From the NCBI GenBank assembly GCA_023336205.1, contig JALQCR010000016.1:62001-126000 (forward strand): a DNA stretch of 64,000 nucleotides. The letters are read 5' to 3'. Of the stretch, positions 51,869 to 60,200 are shown one piece after another (positions within the stretch are counted from its first letter, which is position 1; each line of letters starts with the position of its first letter). The notes below the pieces were generated by a model. It was not told the origin of the DNA, searched no databases, and saw nothing but the letters and a program-made list of their open reading frames with translations. The position numbers and the translations under genes are program-made. The DNA is from Pseudanabaena sp. Salubria-1 (GTDB lineage: Bacteria; Cyanobacteriota; Cyanobacteriia; Pseudanabaenales; Pseudanabaenaceae).

Positions 51869-52723
51869 ATGTCGAATATTTGGGAGTTAGATTTTTATTC
51901 CCGTCCTGTACTGGATTCTAATAATAAAAAGGTTTGGGAGTTGCTAATCTGCGATCGCGAACGCCAGTTTGAATGGGTGCGCGAATGTCCACCAACAGAA
52001 GTGAACTCTGAATGGCTAGCTAAACAACTTACCGACTGCGTAACCACGACGGGGCAAAACCCCATTAAAATCCGTTTCTTTCGTCCCAGCATGACCAATA
52101 TCATTATGCGCGGCTGTAAGCTGGCGGGGATTACAGGACAAGCATCTCGGCGCGTATTTACGATGTCAGGGTGGCTAGCTGAGAGAATGGCGAGTATCTA
52201 CCCAAATCGTGATGGCTTTCAAGCTGTTGATCCTAATCCCTTGCCATTAAAGGTATTAGCAGCCCAAGATCCTAAACCCGTCCCTGATGCTCTGATGGGT
52301 GAGCGCTGGATATCGGTATCGTTGAAAGCAGGTGATTTTGCAGACGCGAAAGAATGGTCAATGGATTTTAGTGAACTTCTCGATATTAGTAAACTTGATC
52401 CTGAAACTATTATTTCAGGGATGATTATTATTTCCGCAAGAGCGACGGCTTTGGCGGCTTGGATGTCGGGAGTTGATCCTGTGTTTGTCAAGTTTGAGCG
52501 CAATCTATTAGGCGATCGCACACAGATGCAGCTGGAAGCAAGTGCTGATGCCAGATGGGTTTTGGCTAATTTGCAAGCACCAAAAGATAAAGAGGCGATC
52601 GCACAGGGAGCAGCATTTGAGAAATCCAAACAAAATTCCCAAGGATTTCATTTCTTAGCGGTACAAACTAGTCCTGAAGAAGAGCATTTTGCAGGATTTT
52701 GGATGCTGAAGGAAGTTATGTAA
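51869..52723 (+). CDS. Tab2/Atab2-like RNA-binding protein
   Basis: 284 residues. Starts SNIWELDFYSRPVLDSNNKK and has IKIRFFRPSMTNIIMRGCKL and the C-terminal EHFAGFWMLKE, matching the Tab2/Atab2 family. In algae and plants these proteins bind mRNA and promote translation of photosystem I subunits (psaB). Cyanobacterial members are conserved; direct function less tested. Single gene upstream of galT. Confidence 0.9.
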   Translation: MSNIWELDFYSRPVLDSNNKKVWELLICDRERQFEWVRECPPTEVNSEWLAKQLTDCVTTTGQNPIKIRFFRPSMTNIIMRGCKLAGITGQASRRVFTMSGWLAERMASIYPNRDGFQAVDPNPLPLKVLAAQDPKPVPDALMGERWISVSLKAGDFADAKEWSMDFSELLDISKLDPETIISGMIIISARATALAAWMSGVDPVFVKFERNLLGDRTQMQLEASADARWVLANLQAPKDKEAIAQGAAFEKSKQNSQGFHFLAVQTSPEEEHFAGFWMLKEVM

Positions 52724-53075
52724 ATATAGGCTATTTGTCCCGAATAGCAGCCTTTTCTAAGAGCTAACTGTAATGTCCCATCTCCGCCAAAACGTGATTA
52801 CAAAAGATTGGGTGATTTTTGCGACAGAGAGATCTAAGCGTCCCCATGAGTTTGCGCGATCGCATGGTGATACACCGCCAGAGTTGCCAAGGTATAAACA
52901 TGGTTGCCCTTTTTGCCAAGGCAATGAAAATCCATCGGAAACAGAATATTTACGCATTGAAGATGAACGCGGTTGGCGGGTAAGGATTATTCCAAATAAA
53001 TACCCTGCGCTTTCACCCATAGGCGATCGCGTAAGGCATAGTGAAGGTATCCATCGCTCGATTACAGGTGTGGGC

Positions 53076-54373
53076 CTTAGTGGTGCAGAAAAATCTGAAA
53101 AGCGTTGCTAGGCATAGAATCTCATCATGAGACAAGAGGCAAAAAGGGGCAAGAGATGAGATACTCAAGTTCCTCAACAAAAGATCTTATCCATGCCCCA
53201 CCTATATCTTCAGCTACAACAACAATTGCGTCAATGGCTCAAGCCAAAAGATAAGCGACATCTCCAAGGATTTGCGGAGTCTGTAGCTGCGATATTGCAA
53301 TCAGGAAGTGCGAGTCTGAGTCATTGGTTGCCCTATTTAAGCCATCGAGAGTGCCAAGCCAGAAGTCAGATGGAAAGACTAAGCTACTTTGTGCATAATC
53401 CACATATCATCGCCGAGAGATTCTATAACCCATTGGTGAAGCACTTTCTCCAAGCATTTGCAGGAGAATCGTTGGAACTAGCCTTAGACACAAGTATGCT
53501 GTGGGATAAATTCTGTCTTATAGAAGTATGCTTGATTTGGGGAGGGAGGTCGATTACTCTAGCTCAAGTAGTACTAGAGCATGGCAGCGCTACAGTTGGC
53601 TTTGAACATTATCGTCCCGTCTTAGAACAAGTACGCTCTCTATTGCCGCCACAAAGTACGGTGACCTTGCTTGCCGACCGAGGTTTTGAACATGGGGAAT
53701 TAATCCGATGGTTACAGCAAAATCACTGGTCTTGGGCAATTCGCGCAAAGAGCGATCTGCTAGTGACTCTGCCAACAGGTACAACCAAGCGTGTTGAACA
53801 ACTGATACCTCCCGCAGAGCAAGCTTATCTAGTTCCCGATGTCACCGTACTCGGTGATGTTAATTGTCATTTAGCGACGGCTAACCTAGACATGGCTAAC
53901 GGTTCATGGGCTGTCCTTAGCGATATTCCCCCTTCATTACAGACTTTTGCTCTCTATGGCAAACGCTTTGGTGGAATCGAACCCCATTTTAAAGACTATA
54001 AGTCGGCGGCTTTTAATGTTGTTAGCTCTCATCTCCGTGATGCTCAAGCTCTTACCTGTTTATTTATGCTCCTTGCCACGGCTAACCTGATTGCTGTAAT
54101 TCTTGGCATAATGTTGGTGCGTTTGGGGCAAAGGGCTGCGATTGATTGGCACGATCATCGCGGCTTGAGTTTTCTGCAACTCGGTCTCCGTCAGCTTCAC
54201 ACTCTTCTTTACCAACAAAAATCTCTTCCTATTTTGCAGATTTTGCCTAGAACTAATCCTCCTCCTGCCTCTGCTTCTATTGCTAAACGCGAAAAGTTAG
54301 ATTTTCGTATCGAATTTGCCCGTATTACCATTGTCTCATCTTGAGACTCCCATGAGTTTTCTGCACCACTAAG
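53076..54373 (+). mobile_element. IS4-type element with 9-bp duplication, copy A
   Basis: 1298 bp with ends CTTAGTGGTGCAGAAAA and complement, flanked by GGTGTGGGC at 53067-53075 and 54374-54382. A near-identical copy is at 57240-58539. Confidence 0.95.
53193..54344 (+). CDS. IS4-type transposase, copy A
   Basis: 383 residues from ATG 53193 (MPHLYLQLQQQLRQWLKPKD). DDE-type with LALDTSMLWDKF and TLLADRGFEHGEL. Two bases are missing upstream relative to copy B, so the longer N-terminus of copy B is out of frame here. Confidence 0.85.
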   Translation: MPHLYLQLQQQLRQWLKPKDKRHLQGFAESVAAILQSGSASLSHWLPYLSHRECQARSQMERLSYFVHNPHIIAERFYNPLVKHFLQAFAGESLELALDTSMLWDKFCLIEVCLIWGGRSITLAQVVLEHGSATVGFEHYRPVLEQVRSLLPPQSTVTLLADRGFEHGELIRWLQQNHWSWAIRAKSDLLVTLPTGTTKRVEQLIPPAEQAYLVPDVTVLGDVNCHLATANLDMANGSWAVLSDIPPSLQTFALYGKRFGGIEPHFKDYKSAAFNVVSSHLRDAQALTCLFMLLATANLIAVILGIMLVRLGQRAAIDWHDHRGLSFLQLGLRQLHTLLYQQKSLPILQILPRTNPPPASASIAKREKLDFRIEFARITIVSS

Positions 54374-55079
54374 GGTGTGGGCTATCACGAAGTCCTCATT
54401 GAGCATCCTAATCATAATGTCACGATCGCCTTAATGGAAATTGGGGATGTGATTAATATTCTCAAAGCCTATCGTCAGCGCTATAACTTTATTCATCAAG
54501 ATCAACGGATTGAGAGCATCATCATCTTTAAAAATCATGGCGAGAGCGCAGGTACATCTCTAGAGCATCCACATTCGCAGATTACGGCTACGCCTGTTGT
54601 ACCTTCTCAAATTCGCTATCGGATGATCGAAGCAATCAGCTATTTCGATGATATGGGCGAGTGTTTATTTTGCTATACCCTCAGAGATGAGTTAAAGGCA
54701 AAAGAACGGATTGTTTTAGAAACAGAATATTTTGTAACTTTCATTCCCTATGCTGCGCTTTCGCCTTTCCATATGTGGGTGTTCCCACGCCATCACAGTT
54801 CTTCCTTTGGCGACATTGGCGAACCTGAACTAGCCGATCTTGCCTATACTCTCAAAACAGTTCTAGCCAAGCTATATTATGGCTTAAATAATCCTGCGTA
54901 CAATTACACAATTCGCTCTATGCCTACCGATGAGAAGCAATCTGATTACTTCCACTGGTATCTAGCGATCGTGCCGAGAGTCAATCAAGCAGCAGGTTTT
55001 GAACTAGGTAGTGGTATGTATATTAATACTGCTATGCCAGAGGATAGTGCTAAGTTTTTGCGAGAAATTGAGGTTCCAT

Positions 55080-55132
55080 AACCCCAAGAATTGATTGGCG
55101 GCGCGAAGCGCCGCCAATCAATTCTTGGGGTT
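55080..55132. terminator. Perfect 25-bp hairpin joining galT and holB stop codons
   Basis: Stem 55080-55104 with 55108-55132 (loop GAA), AACCCCAAGAATTGATTGGC... The galT stop (55079-55081) and the holB stop (55132-55134) lie at the stem bases, so the entire gap is the hairpin. A bidirectional terminator. Confidence 0.9.
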
Positions 55133-56082
55133 TAGATCTTTCCTGCTATTTGGAGAAGTGTCACTTCCCAAACTAGTCTCGGTTGCACATAACGCGCAAT
55201 CAATTCTCGCGCTTTATCGAGATATTGCACAACTGACTTCGTTCTTTGCTGTTCCCAAAAATAATTTTGCAAATAATCAATTAGCCATAGCTGCAAATCT
55301 ACATCCAGTTCCTTATTGATTTGTTTCGCGATCGCCATCGCACTTTTGGCATCTTGAGGAATTTGGCGAACTAAGTTTAATAACTCGGCTGGAATACTCT
55401 TGAAACGCTCGAAAGAATCGATCGCATTACCCGCAGATCCTTGTGCGAGGGCAATCACTTCGGGCGGAATATCAGTGTGACCTTCGCGGGTGAGGACTTC
55501 TTGCATTTGCGCTTGATTGAGTCTTGTGAAGGGAATGCGCTGACAGCGGGAAACTAAGGTTGGTAAAATCGAGCCTGCGTCAGGAACAATCAAAATAATT
55601 GTGGCGTAAAGTGGTTCTTCGAGAGTTTTGAGCAAACTATTGGCGGCAGACTCTGCCATGGATTGCGCTTCTTCGAGAATGACCACCGATCGCTTACATT
55701 CAAGGGGCGATCGACTGACAAATTCGCTAATTTCGCGTACTTGCTCAATCCTAATCTGAGGTAGGGCGCGGCGCTTTAGTCCTGCTGCGTCGGCTTCCTT
55801 AGCGGTGAGCATTTTACCCTTATCTAAATAGGTCGGCTCCACCCATAGCAAATCGGGATGATTGCGATCGCTTAATCGATTAGCTGACTTGCGATCGCCC
55901 AATAAAACCTCTGCAAACGCTGATGCGGTCTTGCTGCGCCCAACGCCACTCGTACCCGCAAATAAGTAGGCAGGCGCAATGCGATCGCGTCTGATCGCCG
56001 CTTTTAATAGCGCGATCGCCTGACTTTGACCAACGACAAGATCAAATGGTGAACTTAAGGATGTATTTGGAACATTTACCAC
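55132..56082 (-). CDS. holB: DNA polymerase III delta prime subunit
   Basis: 316 residues. Clamp-loader AAA fold: VVGQSQAIALLKAAIR, AYLFAGTSGVGRSKTA (P-loop GTSGVGRS), VVILEEAQSMAESAANSLLK and LVSRCQRIPF (SRC motif). It loads the sliding clamp in replication. GTG 56082 start overlaps the upstream stop by one base (TAGTG), so it is coupled to the membrane protein gene. The SRC motif and LLKTLEEP are complete. Confidence 0.9.
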   Translation of the reverse strand: MVNVPNTSLSSPFDLVVGQSQAIALLKAAIRRDRIAPAYLFAGTSGVGRSKTASAFAEVLLGDRKSANRLSDRNHPDLLWVEPTYLDKGKMLTAKEADAAGLKRRALPQIRIEQVREISEFVSRSPLECKRSVVILEEAQSMAESAANSLLKTLEEPLYATIILIVPDAGSILPTLVSRCQRIPFTRLNQAQMQEVLTREGHTDIPPEVIALAQGSAGNAIDSFERFKSIPAELLNLVRQIPQDAKSAMAIAKQINKELDVDLQLWLIDYLQNYFWEQQRTKSVVQYLDKARELIARYVQPRLVWEVTLLQIAGKI

Positions 56083-56627
56083 TAGTCATTCCACAGATGT
56101 TGTGATGATCTCCTTGAGTCATGAGATCCTAAGCCCACAGGATAGCGGCGATTGCGATTGCCATTATCGAGATCATCAGCATTGCGCCGTCTTAGCCACC
56201 ATCGGATCGCCTCATCGACGATCGCCGCAGGGTTATCGGTTATTTCCAATAACTCAGTCAGCAGCTCTGGGGCAATGTCCACTTTATAGGTGAGATCGAT
56301 CTCTGGAAGATTGGCTTGATTCGTGATGGGATCTAGTGAAGATGGCAAAGGTTGATCACTGAGATCAGTCAGTTTTGGTTCAAGACCTATTTCATTATTA
56401 GCTAGATTATTCACTGCATCTTTTGCGTTATTAGGTGAACTAGGGGCAATCACAGCAGATTTAATTTCATTCAGGTTGTTTTGATTACTAACATCTTGTT
56501 GATCTAAAGTTAGCTTGCGCCAAATTAGTTTGCTCAAATTGATGATCGAAAACATTAATAGAATAAGTCCGAACTGAAATAGTCCAATAATCAAGAGCAA
56601 TTTTTCTTTTAGCCAAAATTCAAACAT
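56082..56627 (-). CDS. Hypothetical single-pass membrane protein
   Basis: 181 residues. One N-terminal membrane segment (LLLIIGLFQFGLILLMFSII), a long variable linker, and a short conserved module APELLTELLEITDNPAAIVD EAIRWWLRRR near 120-150, ending HLWND. The module recurs in the 84-residue protein upstream. Translationally coupled to holB. Function unknown. Confidence 0.75.
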   Translation of the reverse strand: MFEFWLKEKLLLIIGLFQFGLILLMFSIINLSKLIWRKLTLDQQDVSNQNNLNEIKSAVIAPSSPNNAKDAVNNLANNEIGLEPKLTDLSDQPLPSSLDPITNQANLPEIDLTYKVDIAPELLTELLEITDNPAAIVDEAIRWWLRRRNADDLDNGNRNRRYPVGLGSHDSRRSSQHLWND

Positions 56628-56668
56628 AACTTCTGAGATCTACTTACTGTTAACTTTCCTGATTGCTC

Positions 56669-56923
56669 CTAATCATTCCACTCGCCGCGAGGAGGCACAA
56701 CAGGATTCATCGTCAAGGGACGTGAGCGATCGGCTTCTTTGATCGCTCGACGCTGCAACCATTGACGGATCGCTGTGTCGATCGCCTGTTCAGGATCATT
56801 AGTTACTTCACCAAGCTCAGCAAGCAAAGCAGGGTCGATGTCTATGCTCTTTAGCACCTCATTAAATACTGCTTCATTAGCCGATTGGTTTATTTGCGGT
56901 ACGTTGGCGTTATCTTCTGGCAT
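56669..56923 (-). CDS. Hypothetical protein with the same C-terminal module
   Basis: 84 residues. Carries DPALLAELGEVTNDPEQAID TAIRQWLQRR and ends GEWND, paralogous to the module of the following gene but without the membrane segment. 42 bases upstream of it on the same strand, so probably one operon with holB. Confidence 0.75.
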   Translation of the reverse strand: MPEDNANVPQINQSANEAVFNEVLKSIDIDPALLAELGEVTNDPEQAIDTAIRQWLQRRAIKEADRSRPLTMNPVVPPRGEWND

Positions 56924-57016
56924 AAGGAATATTTAAATTAACTGGTGGCACTATCCAGATTTTACCCAGATTTGTTACCTTCTGAATGTGCAGGGCGATC
57001 GCAATCTTGCTAAACC

Positions 57017-57191
57017 TACAGCAATTAACGATCAAAGGAACCGCAAGAGAATTTTTGAAAGTGTTACTTTGCAACACTTTCAAAAATTCTCTTGGTTTGG
57101 GTTTGAGCGCAAAGCGCTATAAAAAAGAGAGGTGGCTTTTTTGCGCCACCTCTATAAATGTTGAAAGTATTGCTTTGCAATACTTTCAACA
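57017..57191. repeat. Palindromic repeat, GATCAAAC family copy 5, plus two hairpins
   Basis: 57017-57122 has ACGATCAAAGGAACCGCAAG, stem TTTTGAAAGTGTTacTTTGC..., and GGTTTGGGTTTGAGCGCAAA. Then stems AGAGGTGGC...GCCACCTCT (57127-57152) and TGTTGAAAGTATTGCtttGC... (57159-57191). Confidence 0.8.
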
Positions 57192-57239
57192 AAAATTGGG
57201 TTTTTCGTGACCAAAAACTCTGTATTCTGTAATAACATC

Positions 57240-58539
57240 CTTAGTGGTGCAGAAAACTCAGGAGAGTCTCAAGATGAGACAATGGTAATACGAGCAAATT
57301 CGATACGAAAATCTAACTTTTCGCGTTTGGCAATAGAAGCACAGGCAGGGGGAGGATTAGTTCTAGGGAAAATCTGCAAAAGAGGAAGAGGTTTTTGTTG
57401 GTAAAGAAGGGTGTGAAGCTGACGGAGACCGAGTTGCAGAAAACTCAAGCCGCGATGATCGTGCCAATCAATAGCCGCCCTTTGCCCCAAACGCACCAAC
57501 ATTATGCCAAGAATTACAGCAATCAGGTTAGCCGTGGCAAGGAGCATAAACAAACAGGTAAGAGATTGAGCATCACGGAGATGCGAGCTAACCACATTAA
57601 AAGCCGCCGACTTGTAATCCTTAAAATGAGGTTCAATACCGCCAAAGCGTTTGCCATAGAGAGCAAAAGTCTTTAATGAAGGGGGAATATCGCTAAGGAC
57701 AGCCCATGAACCGTTAGCCATGTCTAGGTTAGCCGTCGCTAAATGACAATTAACATCACCGAGTACGGTGACATCGGGAACTAGATAAGCTTGCTCTGCG
57801 GGAGGTATCAGTTGTTCAACACGCTTGGTTGTACCTGTTGGCAGAGTCACTAGCAGATCGCTCTTTGCGCGAATTGCCCAAGACCAGTGATTTTGCTGTA
57901 ACCATCGGATTAATTCCCCATGTTCAAAACCTCGGTCGGCAAGCAAGGTCACCGTACTTTGTGGCGGCAATAGAGAGCGTACTTGTTCTAAGACGGGACG
58001 ATAATGTTCAAAGCCAACTGTAGCGCTGCCATGCTCTAGTACTACTTGAGCTAGAGTAATCGACCTCCCTCCCCAAATCAAGCATACTTCTATAAGACAG
58101 AATTTATCCCACAGCATACTTGTGTCTAAGGCTAGTTCCAACGATTCTCCTGCAAATGCTTGGAGAAAGTGCTTCACCAATGGGTTATAGAATCTCTCGG
58201 CGATGATATGTGGATTATGCACAAAGTAGCTTAGTCTTTCCATCTGACTTCTGGCTTGGCACTCTCGATGGCTCAAATAGGGCAACCAATGACTCAGACT
58301 TGCCCTTCCTGATTGCAATATCGCGGCTACTGCCTCCGCAAATCCTTGGAGATGTCGCTTATCTTTTGGCTTGAGCCATTGACGCAGTTGTTCTTGTAGC
58401 TGAAGATATAGGTGGGTCATTTGTATAAGATCTTTTGTTGAGGAACTTGAGTATCTCATCTCTTGCCCCTTTTTGCCTCTTGTCTCATGATGAGATTCTA
58501 TGCCTAGCAACGCTTTTCAGATTTTTCTGCACCACTAAG
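57240..58539 (-). mobile_element. IS4-type element with 9-bp duplication, copy B
   Basis: 1300 bp, same ends as copy A, flanked by AATAACATC at 57231-57239 and 58540-58548. It sits 41 bases upstream of hisS, reverse orientation. Confidence 0.95.
57269..58510 (-). CDS. IS4-type transposase, copy B
   Basis: 413 residues: MLGIESHHETRGKKGQEMRY upstream of the copy A start, then near-identical. The additional 30 residues exist only because of a 2-base difference near position 58420. Intact catalytic region (LALDTSMLWDK, TLLADRGFEHG). Confidence 0.85.
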   Translation of the reverse strand: MLGIESHHETRGKKGQEMRYSSSSTKDLIQMTHLYLQLQEQLRQWLKPKDKRHLQGFAEAVAAILQSGRASLSHWLPYLSHRECQARSQMERLSYFVHNPHIIAERFYNPLVKHFLQAFAGESLELALDTSMLWDKFCLIEVCLIWGGRSITLAQVVLEHGSATVGFEHYRPVLEQVRSLLPPQSTVTLLADRGFEHGELIRWLQQNHWSWAIRAKSDLLVTLPTGTTKRVEQLIPPAEQAYLVPDVTVLGDVNCHLATANLDMANGSWAVLSDIPPSLKTFALYGKRFGGIEPHFKDYKSAAFNVVSSHLRDAQSLTCLFMLLATANLIAVILGIMLVRLGQRAAIDWHDHRGLSFLQLGLRQLHTLLYQQKPLPLLQIFPRTNPPPACASIAKREKLDFRIEFARITIVSS

Positions 58540-58579
58540 AATAACATCACAGTCTCCTGTAAAACACCCGTTAGTATCC

Positions 58580-59845
58580 ATGTCTTCACTTCAGGTCACA
58601 CGCGGCACTCGCGATATTCTCGCTCCCGAAATTTATTACTGGCAGCAGTTAGAATCAACGGCGCGTCAAATCCTCAGCCAAGCCGCCTATAACGAGATTC
58701 GCACGCCAATTTTTGAAGCTACTGAGCTATTTGCGCGGGGCATCGGTGAAGCCACGGATATTGTCGGTAAAGAAATGTACAGCTTTAGCGATCGCGGCGA
58801 TCGTTCTTTGACTTTGCGCCCAGAGGGGACGGCTGGCGTGGCAAGATCATATATAGAAAATAAATTATTTGCCCAAGGCGGTGTGCAGCGTCTTTGGTAT
58901 ATGGGCGCAATGTTTCGCTATGAGCGTCCCCAAGCAGGTCGCCAACGCCAATTTCACCAGCTAGGCGTTGAAGTATTAGGCAGTGCCGATCCGCGTGCTG
59001 ATGCTGAGGCGATCGCGATCGCCAGTGATTTTTTGCAAGCTGTTGGTTTAAAAGATTTAGTAGTTGACCTCAACTCAGTGGGCAGTGCTGAAGATCGAGT
59101 TAGCTATCGTCAGGCTCTGGTGGATTATTTCACCCCTTTTGTCGAGGAAATTGATGCTGATTCCCGCGATCGCCTTACTCGCAATCCTCTCAGAATTCTC
59201 GATAGCAAAGACAAGCGCACTCAAGAAATTTCCCAAGATGCGCCCAGTATTCTCGATTATTTAAGCTCTGAGTCACAACAACATTTCGAGAAAGTCCAAA
59301 GCCTGTTAACCGATCTCAATATTGCCTATCGGATTAATCCTCGACTTGTACGGGGCTTAGACTATTACACCCGTACTGCCTTTGAGATTCAATCTAATCT
59401 ACTAGGCGCACAGTCAGCAGTATGTGGCGGTGGACGTTACGATCGCCTCATTTCGGAGTTAGGCGGTGCAGATGTACCTGCGATCGGTTGGGCGATCGGC
59501 TTAGAGCGTCTTGTCATCCTGATGCAACAGGTTGCCGAACAAAAACAATCTGCGATCGATTTCTATGTCATTTCGCGGGGTGATCAAGCGGAAGCTAAGG
59601 CTCTATCTATTGCTCAACTTCTCCGTAAAGCAGGATTTACAGTAGAACTCGATCTCAGTGGCGCAAAGTTTGATAAGCAGTTCAAACGGGCTAGTAATGC
59701 CAATGCTAAAGCTGCGGTGGTTATCGGTGATAGCGAAATCGAAGCGGGACAATTGCAAATCAAATGGTTAGAGTCTGGCGAACAGGAAGCTGTTGCGATC
59801 GACGATCTCAGCGACAGTTTTGAGATCCTGAAACAAAAGCTGTAA
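58580..59845 (+). CDS. hisS: Histidyl-tRNA synthetase
   Basis: 421 residues. Class II synthetase: motif 2 MFRYERPQAGRQRQFHQLGV, histidine motifs LVRGLDYYTRTAFE and GGGRYDRLISELGG, motif 3 AIGWAIGLERL, and a C-terminal anticodon-binding domain. Charges tRNA-His in the cytoplasm; essential. Only 41 bases separate the start from the IS copy B end, so its native promoter has been cut off or displaced; expression must come from the remaining bases or the IS. Confidence 0.95.
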   Translation: MSSLQVTRGTRDILAPEIYYWQQLESTARQILSQAAYNEIRTPIFEATELFARGIGEATDIVGKEMYSFSDRGDRSLTLRPEGTAGVARSYIENKLFAQGGVQRLWYMGAMFRYERPQAGRQRQFHQLGVEVLGSADPRADAEAIAIASDFLQAVGLKDLVVDLNSVGSAEDRVSYRQALVDYFTPFVEEIDADSRDRLTRNPLRILDSKDKRTQEISQDAPSILDYLSSESQQHFEKVQSLLTDLNIAYRINPRLVRGLDYYTRTAFEIQSNLLGAQSAVCGGGRYDRLISELGGADVPAIGWAIGLERLVILMQQVAEQKQSAIDFYVISRGDQAEAKALSIAQLLRKAGFTVELDLSGAKFDKQFKRASNANAKAAVVIGDSEIEAGQLQIKWLESGEQEAVAIDDLSDSFEILKQKL

Positions 59846-59949
59846 TACCAAAACACAAAATGGCGTAGCCATTTTGTGTTTTTAAAACCCTTACAGGGTT
59901 TGGTTTTTAATTCACAGAAGTGTTGTCACACTTTTGTAAATTGGTATTA
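59843..59949. repeat. Terminator hairpin and dispersed 60-bp repeat after hisS
   Basis: Stem 59850-59864 with 59868-59882 (AAAACACAAAATGGC, loop GTA) ending in T-run; then TTACAGGGTTTGGTTTTTAA to TTGGTATTAA, a near copy of 28873-28932. Outer arms AATACCAA and TTGGTATT pair. Confidence 0.75.
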
Positions 59950-60200
59950 ACGATACAATCTCCATTTTTTTGTGTTCTATAATACTTATTAACTCTTAAT
60001 ATCTTTGCTAAAACTTCACAAATTAATAGCAGATATTGTTGTTAGTTTGTTTTTGTTGATTAGTACTGGATTTTAAGTTGTATTGATTAATTATCAAACG
60101 TTTAGTAATCAAGTTAAGCAGCAAGAGTAATTACTCTTGCTCAGTAAGTCTTTTGTAGCTAAACAAAATCTGAGTTTATTTATAATAAGTAGAGGATTTT
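59950..60200. other. Upstream region of the aliphatic amidase gene
   Basis: About 250 AT-rich bases with no ORF. TTAGTACTGGATTTTAAG (near 60061) loosely resembles half of an NtcA-type site but lacks the second TAC, so nitrogen control is not supported by sequence. CAAGAGTAATTACTCTTG at 60122-60139 is a perfect 18-bp palindrome and a candidate operator. Confidence 0.5.

Larger units (their letters stand above)
52773..55081 (+). pseudogene. galT: Galactose-1-phosphate uridylyltransferase-like gene split by IS
   Basis: The N-terminal part (52773-53075) has HGCPFCQGNENPSETEYLRI with a zinc-type Cys pair; the C-terminal part (54383-55081) has the catalytic SLEHPHSQITATPVVP, CLFCYTL and FHMWVFPRHH. 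Removing the IS and one 9-bp repeat joins HRSITGVG to YHEVLIEH in frame, 333 residues. GalT exchanges UMP between UDP-glucose and galactose-1-phosphate. The gene is otherwise undamaged. Confidence 0.9.

Noticed and set aside
59950..60200. NtcA-binding site upstream of the amidase gene
   Set aside because: GTA with N8 is followed by TAA rather than TAC and no matching -10 was clear.
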